From assembly GCA_002256205.1 (NCBI GenBank), contig NKIW01000004.1, positions 1-64,000 of the forward strand: DNA of 64,000 nt, given 5' to 3'. The notes beneath the pieces are model-generated. The model was not told the DNA's origin and ran no database searches. It was given only the letters and a program-made list of their open reading frames with translations. The stretch is from Rhizobiales bacterium PAR1. Lineage in GTDB: Bacteria; Pseudomonadota; Alphaproteobacteria; Rhizobiales; Beijerinckiaceae. The position numbers were made by a program, and so were the translations under genes. This document shows, piece after piece, positions 1 to 8,543 of the stretch; the stretch's first letter is position 1, and every line of letters starts with the position of its first letter.

Positions 1-11
1 CAAGTCGGTTG

Positions 12-115
12 CGGTTCTGGTGCCTGAGAGTTTCCGGGGCGGTTGCTCCTTCGGCGTCACCTCCGCCCGATGCCCTAGCGGACAACGAGAGGCGGCAATC
101 TCTTCCGCGAGGGCC
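12..115 (-). ncRNA. Glycine riboswitch (single aptamer seen)
   Basis: Read on the minus strand, this stretch carries the hallmark blocks of the glycine riboswitch in the right order: GCGGAAGAGATTG (minus strand of 96-109), then the highly conserved CGCCGAAGGAGCAA (43-56), then GGAAACTCTCAGGCA (about 20-34). The aptamer reads leftward, so the controlled gene lies outside the window to the left. In this group it is usually gcvT or another glycine-cleavage or glycine-transport gene. Whether a second, tandem aptamer follows cannot be seen because the window ends. Recognition rests on consensus motifs and not on a computed fold. Confidence 0.85.
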
Positions 116-155
116 TTATGATGGAGACATCGCCGCCTGTCAACATGGTTGCAAT

Positions 156-653
156 TTACAACAAATTTTTCGGCACGCGGGACTTTTGCGGTCGCGCCTC
201 CGGAAAGCGCTCGATGATTTTCTCGGCATAACCGCCCTGAACCCAACCGAGTACGCTCGAAAGCATCGTCCGGAACGCTCCCTTTTCCGCTTCCGACAGC
301 GGCTCCAGCATCAGCGCTTCGAGTTCGAGGCTGAGGGGATCGGCCTTGTCGCAGAGCCCCTGCCCTTTTGCGGTGATGGTCAGCGTGAACTGGCGCGCAT
401 CTTCCGCCGAATTGGTGCGCTGGACGAGCCCGGCCTTGATCAGCCGCGAGAGCATCCTCGACGTCGCACTGCGCTCGAACTTCGTGAGGTGCGCCAACCG
501 CGTAAAGGTAATGCCTGGGAAATCCCGGATCAGCCGGAGGACGCGGATTTCATAGACATCCCAGCCGAACCGGCTTTCGAAAATCCGCGTGGCGTTGCCG
601 ATGCCGTCTTCGGCGACGGAAGCGAGATGATAGGTCAAGCTGCGATTGAGCAT
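156..653 (-). CDS. MarR-family transcriptional regulator
   Basis: This is a 165-residue protein of normal MarR length. It has a winged-helix region around residues 40-105 (FTRLAHLTKFERSATSRMLSRL is the recognition-helix part, with the wing RTNSAEDARQFTLTITAKG) flanked by dimerisation helices. MarR proteins usually repress a divergent transporter or enzyme gene and respond to small aromatic or other ligands. Here the divergent neighbour is a truncated MFS transporter, so the regulator may have lost its target. The start is the ATG at 653; the intergenic stretch beyond it is AT-rich (about 690-740) and probably holds the promoters. The ligand is unknown. Confidence 0.85.
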   Translation of the reverse strand: MLNRSLTYHLASVAEDGIGNATRIFESRFGWDVYEIRVLRLIRDFPGITFTRLAHLTKFERSATSRMLSRLIKAGLVQRTNSAEDARQFTLTITAKGQGLCDKADPLSLELEALMLEPLSEAEKGAFRTMLSSVLGWVQGGYAEKIIERFPEARPQKSRVPKNLL

Positions 654-731
654 GGATCATGGACCATAGGGCGAAGACGCATTTTCTAGCGGTTATGATT
701 GCAATGAACAATAGTTGTAAAATGCAATTAA

Positions 732-1118
732 AATGCTTGGTGTCCTCAGAAGCTGATCTCCTACCTCTTGATCCTCGTCCTGATCGATCCGGCCTTCCTC
801 TATCTCAACGCCAGCCCGACCGTAGGGACGCTGCTTGTCATCGTTGCCGCGCTCGCCAGCCTGAACGCGACCGGCGGTGCGACGGTGATCATCACGCTGG
901 CGGAGATTTTCCCCGTCAAGGTGCGCGCCACCAGCATGTCGCTGGTCTATGCGCTCGGTGTCGCGATCTTCGGCGGCTTCGGCCAGTTCATCGTCACATG
1001 GTTGATCTCGGCGACCGGAAGTCCGATTGCGCCAGCCTATTACGTCATGGCCTGCGCACAGGCGACCATCCTCGCGTTGCGGTCCGTGCCGGAAATGAAG
1101 GGGCAGGCCTTGAGCTAA
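732..1118 (+). pseudogene. 5'-truncated MFS transporter (C-terminal remnant)
   Basis: An open frame from 732 encodes only the last four or so membrane segments of a major-facilitator (metabolite:H+ symporter-like) protein. Hydrophobic helices alternate with the conserved loop EIFPVKVRATSMSL (residues about 45-60 from the TTG at 768), which is characteristic of helices 10-11 of that family. A full protein would be about 430 residues. The N-terminal two thirds is absent, no ATG or ribosome-binding site precedes the frame, and the coding sequence begins abruptly just downstream of the MarR promoter region. A deletion probably joined the intergenic region to the transporter tail. A functional short protein is unlikely. 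Confidence 0.75.
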
Positions 1119-1333
1119 CTTCGGTAGTGCAGGCAAGGGCAAGACAAGGCCCCTGCCGGGTTTGCCGCACGCCAGTTCAAGAGGCAACGCTGGGATAACC
1201 GTAGCCAGAGTTTTAGCAAACGCGGAAGCAATTGCTTCGCATAGGAACGACTTCCATTGACAGTGCTGTCGAACCACGTTCCACACTGCGCGCTGGCGGG
1301 ATTTTCACCCCACACGCCGGAGCGGGATCAATC

Positions 1334-1993
1334 ATGGGGCGGGAGCCTAGAACGCGGACAGACGAGATCGTCAATCGCCTGACGCAAAGCATCATTACCA
1401 AGCGGCTTGCTCCGGGCGTGGCGCTCGACGAGATCAGCCTCGCGCAAGATTTTTCTGTTTCACGCACGCCAATTCGGGAGGCGTTGCGCCAACTCGCGGC
1501 CAGCGGATTGGTGGAATTGCGTCCACATCGCGCCCCGATCGTCGCCAATGCCGACGATGCGCGGCTCTCCGACATGTTCGACATTATGGCTGAACTCGAA
1601 GCCCTCTGCGCCAGCCGCGCCTGCCAGTACATGAGCGCAGACGAGCGCCACATGCTAGAAAGCCACCATCACAGGATGGGCGACATGATGCGCCAGGCGG
1701 ATATGAACGCCTACCGGCAGGCCAATCTCGTTTTTCACGCCATGATCTACGACGGGGCGCACAACAGCTACCTTCGTGAACTCGCGCTCGGCACGCGTGA
1801 GCGCCTCGCGCCTCATCGCGGCGTACAGCTCGAAATGCCGGAACGCCTCGCCACATCCTACGCCGAGCATGGCGAGATCGTCACCGCCGTCTTGCAAGGC
1901 GATGCGATAAAGGCCGCGCTGGCGGCGCGCCAGCACCTCGACCTGACACGCCGAACGCTCCGCATCATGCATACCGAAGAGCAAATCGCCTAA
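1334..1993 (+). CDS. GntR/FadR-type transcriptional regulator (FCD domain)
   Basis: This is a 219-residue regulator. The N-terminal winged helix (residues about 8-75) includes the typical GntR recognition helix LAQDFSVSRTPIREALRQL. A C-terminal all-helical FCD ligand domain (about 85-215) has metal-binding-type acidic and His residues (AELEALCASR, HAMIYDGAHNSYL). The ATG at 1334 is preferred over the upstream in-frame start at 1232 because the intervening residues are not family-like. It lies directly upstream of, and co-oriented with, the allophanate hydrolase and ABC importer genes, so it probably controls them. A TGCATACAAT motif sits just after its stop codon. Confidence 0.88.
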   Translation: MGREPRTRTDEIVNRLTQSIITKRLAPGVALDEISLAQDFSVSRTPIREALRQLAASGLVELRPHRAPIVANADDARLSDMFDIMAELEALCASRACQYMSADERHMLESHHHRMGDMMRQADMNAYRQANLVFHAMIYDGAHNSYLRELALGTRERLAPHRGVQLEMPERLATSYAEHGEIVTAVLQGDAIKAALAARQHLDLTRRTLRIMHTEEQIA

Positions 1994-2015
1994 TTTTTCA
2001 GCATTCTGTGGCAAC

Positions 2016-2025
2016 TGCATACAAT
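2016..2025 (+). promoter_or_regulatory. Candidate GntR operator half-site
   Basis: The 10-mer TGCATACAAT lies between the GntR gene and the allophanate hydrolase gene. The same 10-mer recurs at 28584-28593, where it forms one arm of a perfect palindrome between two divergent operons. FCD-type GntR operators commonly have this sort of AT-rich inverted half-site with a short spacer. Here only one arm is clear, so the call is tentative. Confidence 0.35.
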
Positions 2026-2185
2026 AGAATACTGACTGGCAATGCGGGATTCCGCTGCTATTTCACGCATCGCAGCGCATTTTCACTGCCAAATCCCGGA
2101 CATCGCAACCATCGGGCCGCTTCCGACCCTTGGCATGGTTCGTGCTCATCAAGGTGTATGTCACCTTGCCACGGGAAGAGCGCGC

Positions 2186-3556
2186 TTGCCGGACGTTTCG
2201 CTTGATCTGTCAACACTGGAAGCCGCCTACGCGGGTGGACTGACACCGGAAACGGTGCTGCGGCAGATTCACGCGCGGCTGGCAGCCATTGATGACCCTG
2301 CGATTTTCATCGATCTGATCCCGTTGAGTGAGGTGTTGGCCCATGCCCGCGCGCTGCCGCCGCGTGACCTCGGAAAATATCCGCTCTGGGGCATCCCCTT
2401 CGCGATCAAGGACAACATTGATCTCGCCGGGCGTCCGACTACCGCCGCCTGTCCCGCGTTCGCCTATGTTCCGGGAGAAGATGCCACTCTAGTTGCGCGG
2501 CTTAAGGCTGTAGGGGCAATTCCCGTTGGTAAGACCAATCTCGATCAGTTTGCCACGGGCCTTGTCGGCGTCCGTTCACCCTATGGCGTCCCGCGCAACG
2601 CGTTCGACTCCGACATCGTGCCGGGCGGCTCCAGTTCCGGCTCGGCGATTGCGGTAGCGCAGGGGCTCGCGAGCTTCTCACTGGGGACGGATACCGCCGG
2701 TTCGGGGCGTGTTCCTGCGGGGCTCAACAACCTCGTCGGCCTCAAGCCAAGCCTCGGCGCGCTCTCGACGCGCGGCGTTGTACCAGCATGTCGCACGCTT
2801 GATTGTGTTTCGATCTTTGCGCTTAGCGTTGGCGACGCACGCAAGGTTTTCGATATTGCCGCCGGCTATGACGCTGCGGATCCCTATTCGCGCCCACGGG
2901 TGCCTAACAACAGCGCGCCGATGCGACGGGTCGGCGTTCCGCGAAACGCAGACCGGCTGTTCTTCGGCGACACCACAATGCAAGCTGCATTCGAGGCCGC
3001 CATCAGCCAATTTGCCTCGCTCAATGTCGAAATGATCGACATCGATATGTCTGACTTTTTTGCCGTGGCGCAGCTTCTTTACGAGGGGCCGTGGGTGGCG
3101 GAACGCCGTGCGGCTATTCGCGACTTCATGGATAAACATCCGGATGCGCTGCATCCGGTGACACGCGCGATCATCAACAAGGCCGATAGCATTTCGGCAA
3201 CGGATACTTTCGTGGCGATGTATCGACTCGTCGAACTCCGCCGGAAGACTGAGCCAGTCTGGTCTGAAATTGATGCGTTGATGGTGCCGACCGCGCCACT
3301 CGCACCGACACTGACCGACCTTGTCGCCGATCCGATCACACCAAATTCACGTCTCGGCACCTATACGAACTTCGTCAACCTGCTCGATCTGGCCGCGCTC
3401 GCCGTCCCCGGCCCGTTCCGGACCGACGGTTTTCCGGCCGGCGTCACCTTCATCGCGCCGCGCGACAGCGATCACCGCCTCGCGGACCTCGGTGCCCGGT
3501 TCTTTCCCGGCATCGGCGGGCGCACCGGTTCACCGACTTCAAAGGCCAGACCATGA
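2186..3556 (+). CDS. atzF: Allophanate hydrolase, amidase part
   Basis: This 456-residue amidase-signature enzyme most resembles allophanate hydrolase (AtzF, or the amidase half of urea amidolyase). It hydrolyses allophanate to ammonia and CO2 in the cytoplasm. The catalytic Ser-cisSer-Lys set is visible: the lysine in PFAIKDNIDLAG and the glycine/serine-rich block GGSSSGSAIAVAQG followed by DTAGSGRVPAG with the nucleophile serine. The start is judged to be the TTG at 2186, which is preceded by GGAAGAG and gives the family-typical N-terminus DLSTLEAAYAGGLTP; an ATG at 2135 lacks a ribosome-binding site. The usual C-terminal domain is not in the same frame but in the next gene, overlapping by four bases (ATGA). 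Confidence 0.85.
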   Translation: MPDVSLDLSTLEAAYAGGLTPETVLRQIHARLAAIDDPAIFIDLIPLSEVLAHARALPPRDLGKYPLWGIPFAIKDNIDLAGRPTTAACPAFAYVPGEDATLVARLKAVGAIPVGKTNLDQFATGLVGVRSPYGVPRNAFDSDIVPGGSSSGSAIAVAQGLASFSLGTDTAGSGRVPAGLNNLVGLKPSLGALSTRGVVPACRTLDCVSIFALSVGDARKVFDIAAGYDAADPYSRPRVPNNSAPMRRVGVPRNADRLFFGDTTMQAAFEAAISQFASLNVEMIDIDMSDFFAVAQLLYEGPWVAERRAAIRDFMDKHPDALHPVTRAIINKADSISATDTFVAMYRLVELRRKTEPVWSEIDALMVPTAPLAPTLTDLVADPITPNSRLGTYTNFVNLLDLAALAVPGPFRTDGFPAGVTFIAPRDSDHRLADLGARFFPGIGGRTGSPTSKARP

Positions 3557-3975
3557 GCGAACCCGAAATCGATATCGCGGTTGTCGGCGCGCATCTCTCC
3601 GGCATGCCGCTCAACCATGAACTGACCACGCGCGGGGGACGCCTTTTGCGCGCGACCGAGACCGAAGCGCTCTACACCCTGAGCGCCCTGCCCGGCGGCC
3701 CGCCCAAACGCCCCGGCCTGCTGCGCGTCGGAGAAGGCGCGGGGCACGCGATCGCGGTAGAGGTCTGGTCGCTGCCAGCGGCGGGCTTCGGCACTTTCGT
3801 CGCTGGTATTCCCGCCCCGCTTTGCATCGGCACGCTCCGGCTGGCGGATGGCTCGACCCCCAAGGGATTTCTCGTTGAGCCCGCCGGGCTGATCGGCGCC
3901 ACGGACGTTTCCTCTTTCGGCGGCTGGCGAGCCTATATCGCCAGCCTTTCTGCCGCCGCGACCACCGCGGCGTGA
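3553..3975 (+). CDS. Allophanate hydrolase C-terminal domain as a separate gene
   Basis: This 140-residue protein matches the C-terminal domain normally fused to allophanate hydrolase (gamma-glutamylcyclotransferase-like fold). It starts with the linker motif IAVVGAHLSGMPLNHELT and ends with TDVSSFGGWRAYI, both characteristic. In fused enzymes this domain is reported to act on the N-carboxycarbamate produced by the amidase domain. It overlaps the amidase gene by ATGA, so the two are translationally coupled and could form a two-subunit enzyme. The alternative is a frameshift in an ancestral fused gene. The clean start codon and overlap favour a genuine split. Confidence 0.8.
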   Translation: MSEPEIDIAVVGAHLSGMPLNHELTTRGGRLLRATETEALYTLSALPGGPPKRPGLLRVGEGAGHAIAVEVWSLPAAGFGTFVAGIPAPLCIGTLRLADGSTPKGFLVEPAGLIGATDVSSFGGWRAYIASLSAAATTAA

Positions 3976-4029
3976 CCCCGCATTTGAACCGGTGCTGACA
4001 AGCACGCGACACCAGAAAGGCTTCTTCCC

Positions 4030-4986
4030 ATGATTCATCGTCGCCATCTTCTTGCCGGTGCGAGCGCCGGCCTCGGTCTTGTTGCCATGCCCGCCGTGCT
4101 GCGTGCCCAGACGCGGACCGTCAAAATGGGTTCGCTCCGGCTCATCCATTCGATGACGCCGCATTTTTACGAGAAATTCGCGCCGGCGAACCTCAAGATC
4201 GAAATCATCACCTTCGATAGCCCAACCGATGGCAAGAACGCCGTTGTAACGAAATCTGTCGATTTCGGCGGTTTCGGCATCGCTGCCGCGACGCTGGGTG
4301 CGGCTGCGGGCGAGCCTGTGGTGGTGGTCGGCGCCTTCTGCAACAAGGGCATGGGTGTCATCGCCAAGGCGGGCTCGGACATCAAATCCGTGAAGGATCT
4401 CAAGGGCAAGAAGGTCGGCATCTGGCCGGGCTCGACCCAGGAGGTCTTCATCATGGAGCGTCTCAGGCTCGAAGGCCTGTCGATCAGGGATGTGGTCGCA
4501 ACCCGCGTGCCCTTCGGCGAAATGAACGCCATGCTCTCGCGCGGCGATATCGACGCCTATGTTGGTGCGGAACCGGGGCCGGGCTTGTCGCTCGCCACCG
4601 GCGTCGGCCAGCTTGTCGAATACCCCTACAACACCGCGATGGGCGGGCTGAACATGATCTTCGCCACCTCCGAGGAGGTGATCGCGAAGGATCCCGAACT
4701 CGTCAAGATCATGCTCGGCATTCATCGCAAGGCCTCCGAATACATGATGGCCAACAAGGACGCGGTCGCGGAGATGACCGTCGCCAAGCTCGGCGCGAAC
4801 AAGGCCGCCGTGGAGAATGCACTCAAGGCCGATAACGTCGAATACATCTGGAAGCTCGACGAAACCGTGCTCAAGCAGTCCCACGTCTACGCCGAGCAGA
4901 TGCTGGCGCTGAAGCAGATCCGCGCGCTGCCGGATTTTGCGAAGTTCCTCAATCCGAGCTTCTCGAACGCCATTGCTTCGGCCTGA
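4030..4986 (+). CDS. ABC importer substrate-binding protein (SsuA/TauA/NMT1-like)
   Basis: This 318-residue periplasmic binding protein has an export signal with a twin-arginine-like start (MIHRRHLLAGASAGLGLV, cleavage after about VLRAQ). The NMT1/SsuA-type fold shows in GSLRLIHSMTPHFYEKF, the K-DLKGKKVGIWPGS hinge and the DAYVGAEPGPGL region. Homologues bind sulfonates, nitrate, thiamine precursors, riboflavin or pyrimidines, so the ligand cannot be read off. Position between allophanate hydrolase and its own permease and ATPase suggests a nitrogenous compound that ends as allophanate or urea-like intermediates. A small hairpin (GTGCT/AGCAC) lies just upstream. Confidence 0.88.
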   Translation: MIHRRHLLAGASAGLGLVAMPAVLRAQTRTVKMGSLRLIHSMTPHFYEKFAPANLKIEIITFDSPTDGKNAVVTKSVDFGGFGIAAATLGAAAGEPVVVVGAFCNKGMGVIAKAGSDIKSVKDLKGKKVGIWPGSTQEVFIMERLRLEGLSIRDVVATRVPFGEMNAMLSRGDIDAYVGAEPGPGLSLATGVGQLVEYPYNTAMGGLNMIFATSEEVIAKDPELVKIMLGIHRKASEYMMANKDAVAEMTVAKLGANKAAVENALKADNVEYIWKLDETVLKQSHVYAEQMLALKQIRALPDFAKFLNPSFSNAIASA

Positions 4987-5042
4987 TCTTCGGGGCGCCC
5001 GCCTTCGGGCGGGTGCCTCGCCGCGTTTCATGGAGGCTTTCG

Positions 5043-5867
5043 ATGGCCGAACCTGTGTTTTCAGTCAAACGGACTTCGCCCTTCCTTGAGCGAGCGAAAG
5101 CCATGGGGTTGGCCCTCATCGTTCCCGGCTTACTGCTGCTCCTGTGGCAAGTAGCAACCACGCATCGCTGGACGCGGCTGATCCCCACCCCCAGCGAAAC
5201 CGCGAATTACATGGTCGATTTCGCGATTGGCGGAATTTACGACGACGCATTCTCTGCCACGCTCCATATTCACCTCCTGGCCTCGATGGGCCGGGTTTAT
5301 GGCGGGTTTCTGCTCGCGGCAGCGGTGGCGCTGCCGCTCGGCATGTTGATCGGCCGCATTCCACTGGCGCGCCAGACGCTCGACCCCTTCTTCCAGCTGA
5401 TGCGCCCCATTCCAGTGACCGCATGGCTGCCGCTCTCGATGATCCTTTTCGGGTTGGGGGCCAAGTCAGCTTTTGCTCTGGTATTTCTCGGCGCGTTCTA
5501 TCCTATCCTGCTCAATACGATTTTCGGCGTACGGAACGTCGATCCCAAGCTCTTCGAGGCCGCATCCATGCTCGGCTGCCGGGGTAATGCGCAGTTCTTC
5601 CGCGTGGTCCTACCTGCCGCCCTGCCCTCGATCTTCACCGGGCTACGGCTTGGGCTTGGCCTTGCATGGTTCGTGATTGTCGTCGGCGAGATGACCGGCG
5701 TTCCGCAAGGCCTCGGCGCGGTCATCATGGACGGACGGACGCTCTCGCGCACCGAACTCGTGATCTGCGGCATGATTGTCATCGGTGTGGTCGGCTATCT
5801 CTCCGATCGGCTGGTGATGATGCTCGGCAATTACCTCCTGCGCTGGAGCCCGACGCACCATGGCTGA
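5043..5867 (+). CDS. ABC importer permease (SsuC/TauC-like)
   Basis: This 274-residue inner-membrane permease of the BPD_transp_1 family has about six transmembrane segments and the cytoplasmic EAA loop (EAASMLGCRGNAQFFRVVLPAALPSIFTGLRL) that docks on the ATPase. The start is the ATG at 5043, nine bases after a GGAGG ribosome-binding site; the longer frame from 5013 is not needed. It overlaps the ATPase gene by eight bases. With the neighbouring binding protein and ATPase it forms one complete importer. Confidence 0.9.
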   Translation: MAEPVFSVKRTSPFLERAKAMGLALIVPGLLLLLWQVATTHRWTRLIPTPSETANYMVDFAIGGIYDDAFSATLHIHLLASMGRVYGGFLLAAAVALPLGMLIGRIPLARQTLDPFFQLMRPIPVTAWLPLSMILFGLGAKSAFALVFLGAFYPILLNTIFGVRNVDPKLFEAASMLGCRGNAQFFRVVLPAALPSIFTGLRLGLGLAWFVIVVGEMTGVPQGLGAVIMDGRTLSRTELVICGMIVIGVVGYLSDRLVMMLGNYLLRWSPTHHG

Positions 5868-6639
5868 AGAACCACTGCCCATCATTGATATCCGCAATGT
5901 TTCCAAGAGTTTCCAGTTTGGCGATCAACGGATCGACGCGCTCTCGGGCGCCAATCTCCAGATTCGCAAGGGCGAGTTCATCTGCCTGATCGGCGCCTCG
6001 GGCTGCGGAAAATCAACGCTCCTGCGCATCATGGCCGGGTTCGAGCAGCCGACCTCGGGCGAAGCGCTGATGTGGGGCAAGCCCATCGGCGAACCCGGTC
6101 CCAGCCGGGGGATGGTGTTTCAGGACTATGCGCTGTTCCCCTGGCTCACGGTGCGCAACAACATCGCCTTCGGGCCAAAATCGCAAGGACGCTCGACGGG
6201 AGAAGTGAGGGACATCTGCGACCGCTTCATCGAGATGGTCGGTTTGCAGAAGTTCGCCAATGCCTATCCGCACCAGCTTTCTGGCGGCATGCGCCAGCGC
6301 GTTGCGATCGCACGCGTGCTCGCGAACGATGCCGAACTCGTGCTGATGGACGAGCCTTTCGGCGCGCTCGACGCCATGACGCGCGAGCGGTTGCAGGATG
6401 AGTTGCTCGAGATCTGGCAGCGCACAAAACTGACGGTGGTGTTCGTTACGCATGCGATCGAGGAGGCGATTTTCCTCGCCGACCGCGTAGTGGTGATGAC
6501 ACCGGGCCCTGGCCGGATCGAGAGCGACAATCGCCTCATCCTTCCACGCCCACGGGATGTCGCCTCGCCCGAGTTCAACGAGATCCGGCGCGAACTCTCG
6601 GCAAAACTCCATTCCCATCACGCCAAAAAGGCCGCCTGA
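5860..6639 (+). CDS. ABC importer ATPase (SsuB/TauB-like)
   Basis: This 259-residue ATP-binding subunit has Walker A GASGCGKST (about residue 47), Q-loop VFQDYALFPWLTV, signature LSGGMRQRVAIARVL and Walker B LVLMDEPFGALD, then the H-loop VTHAIEEAIFLADRV. This is the nitrate/sulfonate/taurine importer type without a TOBE regulatory domain. Its first codons overlap the permease gene, and its stop overlaps the start of the following deacetylase gene (TGATG), so the module is one transcription unit. Confidence 0.92.
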   Translation: MAEEPLPIIDIRNVSKSFQFGDQRIDALSGANLQIRKGEFICLIGASGCGKSTLLRIMAGFEQPTSGEALMWGKPIGEPGPSRGMVFQDYALFPWLTVRNNIAFGPKSQGRSTGEVRDICDRFIEMVGLQKFANAYPHQLSGGMRQRVAIARVLANDAELVLMDEPFGALDAMTRERLQDELLEIWQRTKLTVVFVTHAIEEAIFLADRVVVMTPGPGRIESDNRLILPRPRDVASPEFNEIRRELSAKLHSHHAKKAA

Positions 6640-7520
6640 TGCGCCCCGAGCACCGTCTGCCGTATCGCGCCGCAATGGACCGTCCGCCGCAAGCGGCGCC
6701 AGACGACAAGGCGATCATCTGCTGGCCGATCGTCAACGTCGAGCATTGGCTGATCGATAATCCCATGCCGCGTCAGGTTCTGGTGGCGCCCACGGGCGCC
6801 GCGCTTCAGCCCGATCTCGCCAACTGGGCCTGGCACGAATACGGCATGCGTGCGGGGTTCTGGCGGCTGCTTGGCGCCTTCGAGACGCGTGGCATCCGCC
6901 CGACGCTTTCGATCAATGGCTCGGTCATCACAGCTTATCCGCGCCTTGCGACAGCCGCGCGCGATGCAGGCTGGGAGTTCATGGGCCATGGCTTCGTGCA
7001 GCAGCCTATCCATCGCGAGGCCGATCAGCGCGGGATGATCTTTCAAACAGCGGCCACGATTCGGACATTCACAGGCACAGCCTGCATCGGATGGCTCGGT
7101 CCGGGCCTGACGGAGACGCTGGATACACCTGATTTTCTCGCCGAAGCCGGCATTCGCTACATCGCGGATTGGGTGGTGGATGACCTGCCCTGCCGCCTGA
7201 AGACCGCGCACGGCACGGTTCTCACGATGCCCTATACGGTTGAGATGAACGATATCCCGGTGCAGATGATCCAGCATCACGCCGGCGGCGAGCTGGAAGC
7301 CCGCGCACGTCGCACAGCGGATCGTCTTGCGCGTGAAGCAAAGGCCGGCGCGGGCGCCAAAGTGATGAGCCTCGCGATACACCCCTACATTACCGGCGTT
7401 CCTCACCGAATCGACGCTTTTGAGGCGCTGCTCGACGACCTCCTCGCGCGAGGTGATGTCGCCTTCATGCAGGGACGCACGATCCACGATTGGTATCTGG
7501 CAGGGTCCGATGACACCTGA
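6639..7520 (+). CDS. Polysaccharide deacetylase / allantoinase-like protein (first)
   Basis: This 293-residue NodB-fold protein resembles cofactor-independent (PuuE-type) allantoinases and related polysaccharide deacetylases. It has a central WPIVNVEHW segment, GWEFMGHGFVQQPIH where deacetylases carry the metal-binding HS(T)xxH motif, and a C-terminal SLAIHPYITGVPHR with the catalytic-type histidine. It is embedded between the ABC ATPase and an alpha/beta hydrolase with overlapping ends, arguing for action on the imported small molecule and not on cell-wall polysaccharide. A C-N hydrolase activity on a cyclic ureide or amide is an inference. No signal peptide is seen, so it is cytoplasmic. 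Confidence 0.75.
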   Translation: MRPEHRLPYRAAMDRPPQAAPDDKAIICWPIVNVEHWLIDNPMPRQVLVAPTGAALQPDLANWAWHEYGMRAGFWRLLGAFETRGIRPTLSINGSVITAYPRLATAARDAGWEFMGHGFVQQPIHREADQRGMIFQTAATIRTFTGTACIGWLGPGLTETLDTPDFLAEAGIRYIADWVVDDLPCRLKTAHGTVLTMPYTVEMNDIPVQMIQHHAGGELEARARRTADRLAREAKAGAGAKVMSLAIHPYITGVPHRIDAFEALLDDLLARGDVAFMQGRTIHDWYLAGSDDT

Positions 7521-8373
7521 GCCGGAAATCTGGAACGGGTTCACCCGCGCGGCGCTCGATATCGCCTACAACAACACCGCCGCCTGCCCGCATGCGGCTG
7601 AGACTCTTTCGGCGCTGGCATCGCGATCAGACATTACGCGCGCTCGCTTTTGCACAGCGCGCGATGTCGCCTATGGCACGAAGGAGCGGCAACGCTTCGA
7701 CCTCCTGAGCTGTGGCAAGGCAAATGCGCCCCTCTTCGTGTTCATCCACGGCGGGTACTGGCAGCGCAACCACAAGGACATGTTCAGCGCCATGGCCGAC
7801 GGGCCAATGGCGCAAGGCTTTGATGCCGCGCTGATCGGCTATACGCTCGCACCGGAAGCCACCCTCAAAGCGATCATCGCCGAGTGCGAAGCGGCGATCC
7901 GCGCGATTCTTGCTGAAATGGGACCGCGAAGGCTGATCGTTTCGGGGTGGTCTGCCGGCGGCCATCTCGCGGCACGGCTTGTCGAAATGCCGGAAGTGGA
8001 TGCGGCGCTCGCCATCAGCGGGATCTTCGACCTCGAACCGATTCGCCTTGGCGAACTCAATGACAAGGTCCGCCTGACGGTAGAAGAATCCATCGTGGAG
8101 AGCCCGCTTCATCGGCTGGATCAGGCGACGAAGCCCGTCATTCTGGCCTATGGCATGGGCGAACTACCGGAGCTTCAGCGTCAATCGCGGGACTATTTCC
8201 TCGCCCGGGAAAAGCTCGGGCTTCCGGGGAGCCTCCTGCCGCTCGCTGACAAGGACCATTTCACGATACTCGCCGAACTGGCTGAGCCGGAAGGCGCGTT
8301 GGCCTCGGCACTTCCCGGAATTCTCGTATTCGATGCTTCGGTTGAACGGCAGTCCCCCATCCTTCCGCAGTGA
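7510..8373 (+). CDS. Alpha/beta hydrolase (kynurenine-formamidase-like)
   Basis: This 287-residue hydrolase has the HGGYWQ oxyanion motif (about residue 78) typical of the kynurenine formamidase/esterase branch, the nucleophile elbow GWSAGG (about 148) and a late KDHFT histidine, completing a Ser-Asp-His triad. The ATG at 7510 lies within the preceding gene (11-base overlap); the longer frame from 7420 runs through that gene and is rejected. Family members hydrolyse N-formyl or other small amides and esters. Its context, with allophanate hydrolase and two deacetylase-like proteins, suggests a step releasing nitrogen from the imported substrate. Confidence 0.8.
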   Translation: MTPEPEIWNGFTRAALDIAYNNTAACPHAAETLSALASRSDITRARFCTARDVAYGTKERQRFDLLSCGKANAPLFVFIHGGYWQRNHKDMFSAMADGPMAQGFDAALIGYTLAPEATLKAIIAECEAAIRAILAEMGPRRLIVSGWSAGGHLAARLVEMPEVDAALAISGIFDLEPIRLGELNDKVRLTVEESIVESPLHRLDQATKPVILAYGMGELPELQRQSRDYFLAREKLGLPGSLLPLADKDHFTILAELAEPEGALASALPGILVFDASVERQSPILPQ

Positions 8374-8543
8374 CAGCTAATTTTCTGTGACAGGGCAGCG
8401 ACGTGAGAACCTCCATCAGGCGGGGAAACGGTTCGGTTTCATCCGCGAGATGGCATGGGGGCTGCATGCGAAGCGCCGGACTGAACGGGATCTTGGACTG
8501 ATCCTGCCTTTTTCTGGTTCTGGGCGAGATTTTGGAGTTCACG

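Noticed and set aside
3472-5031. Minus-strand open frame of 519 codons
   Set aside because: Antisense to the allophanate hydrolase C-terminal and binding-protein genes; composition is typical of a GC-rich shadow frame.
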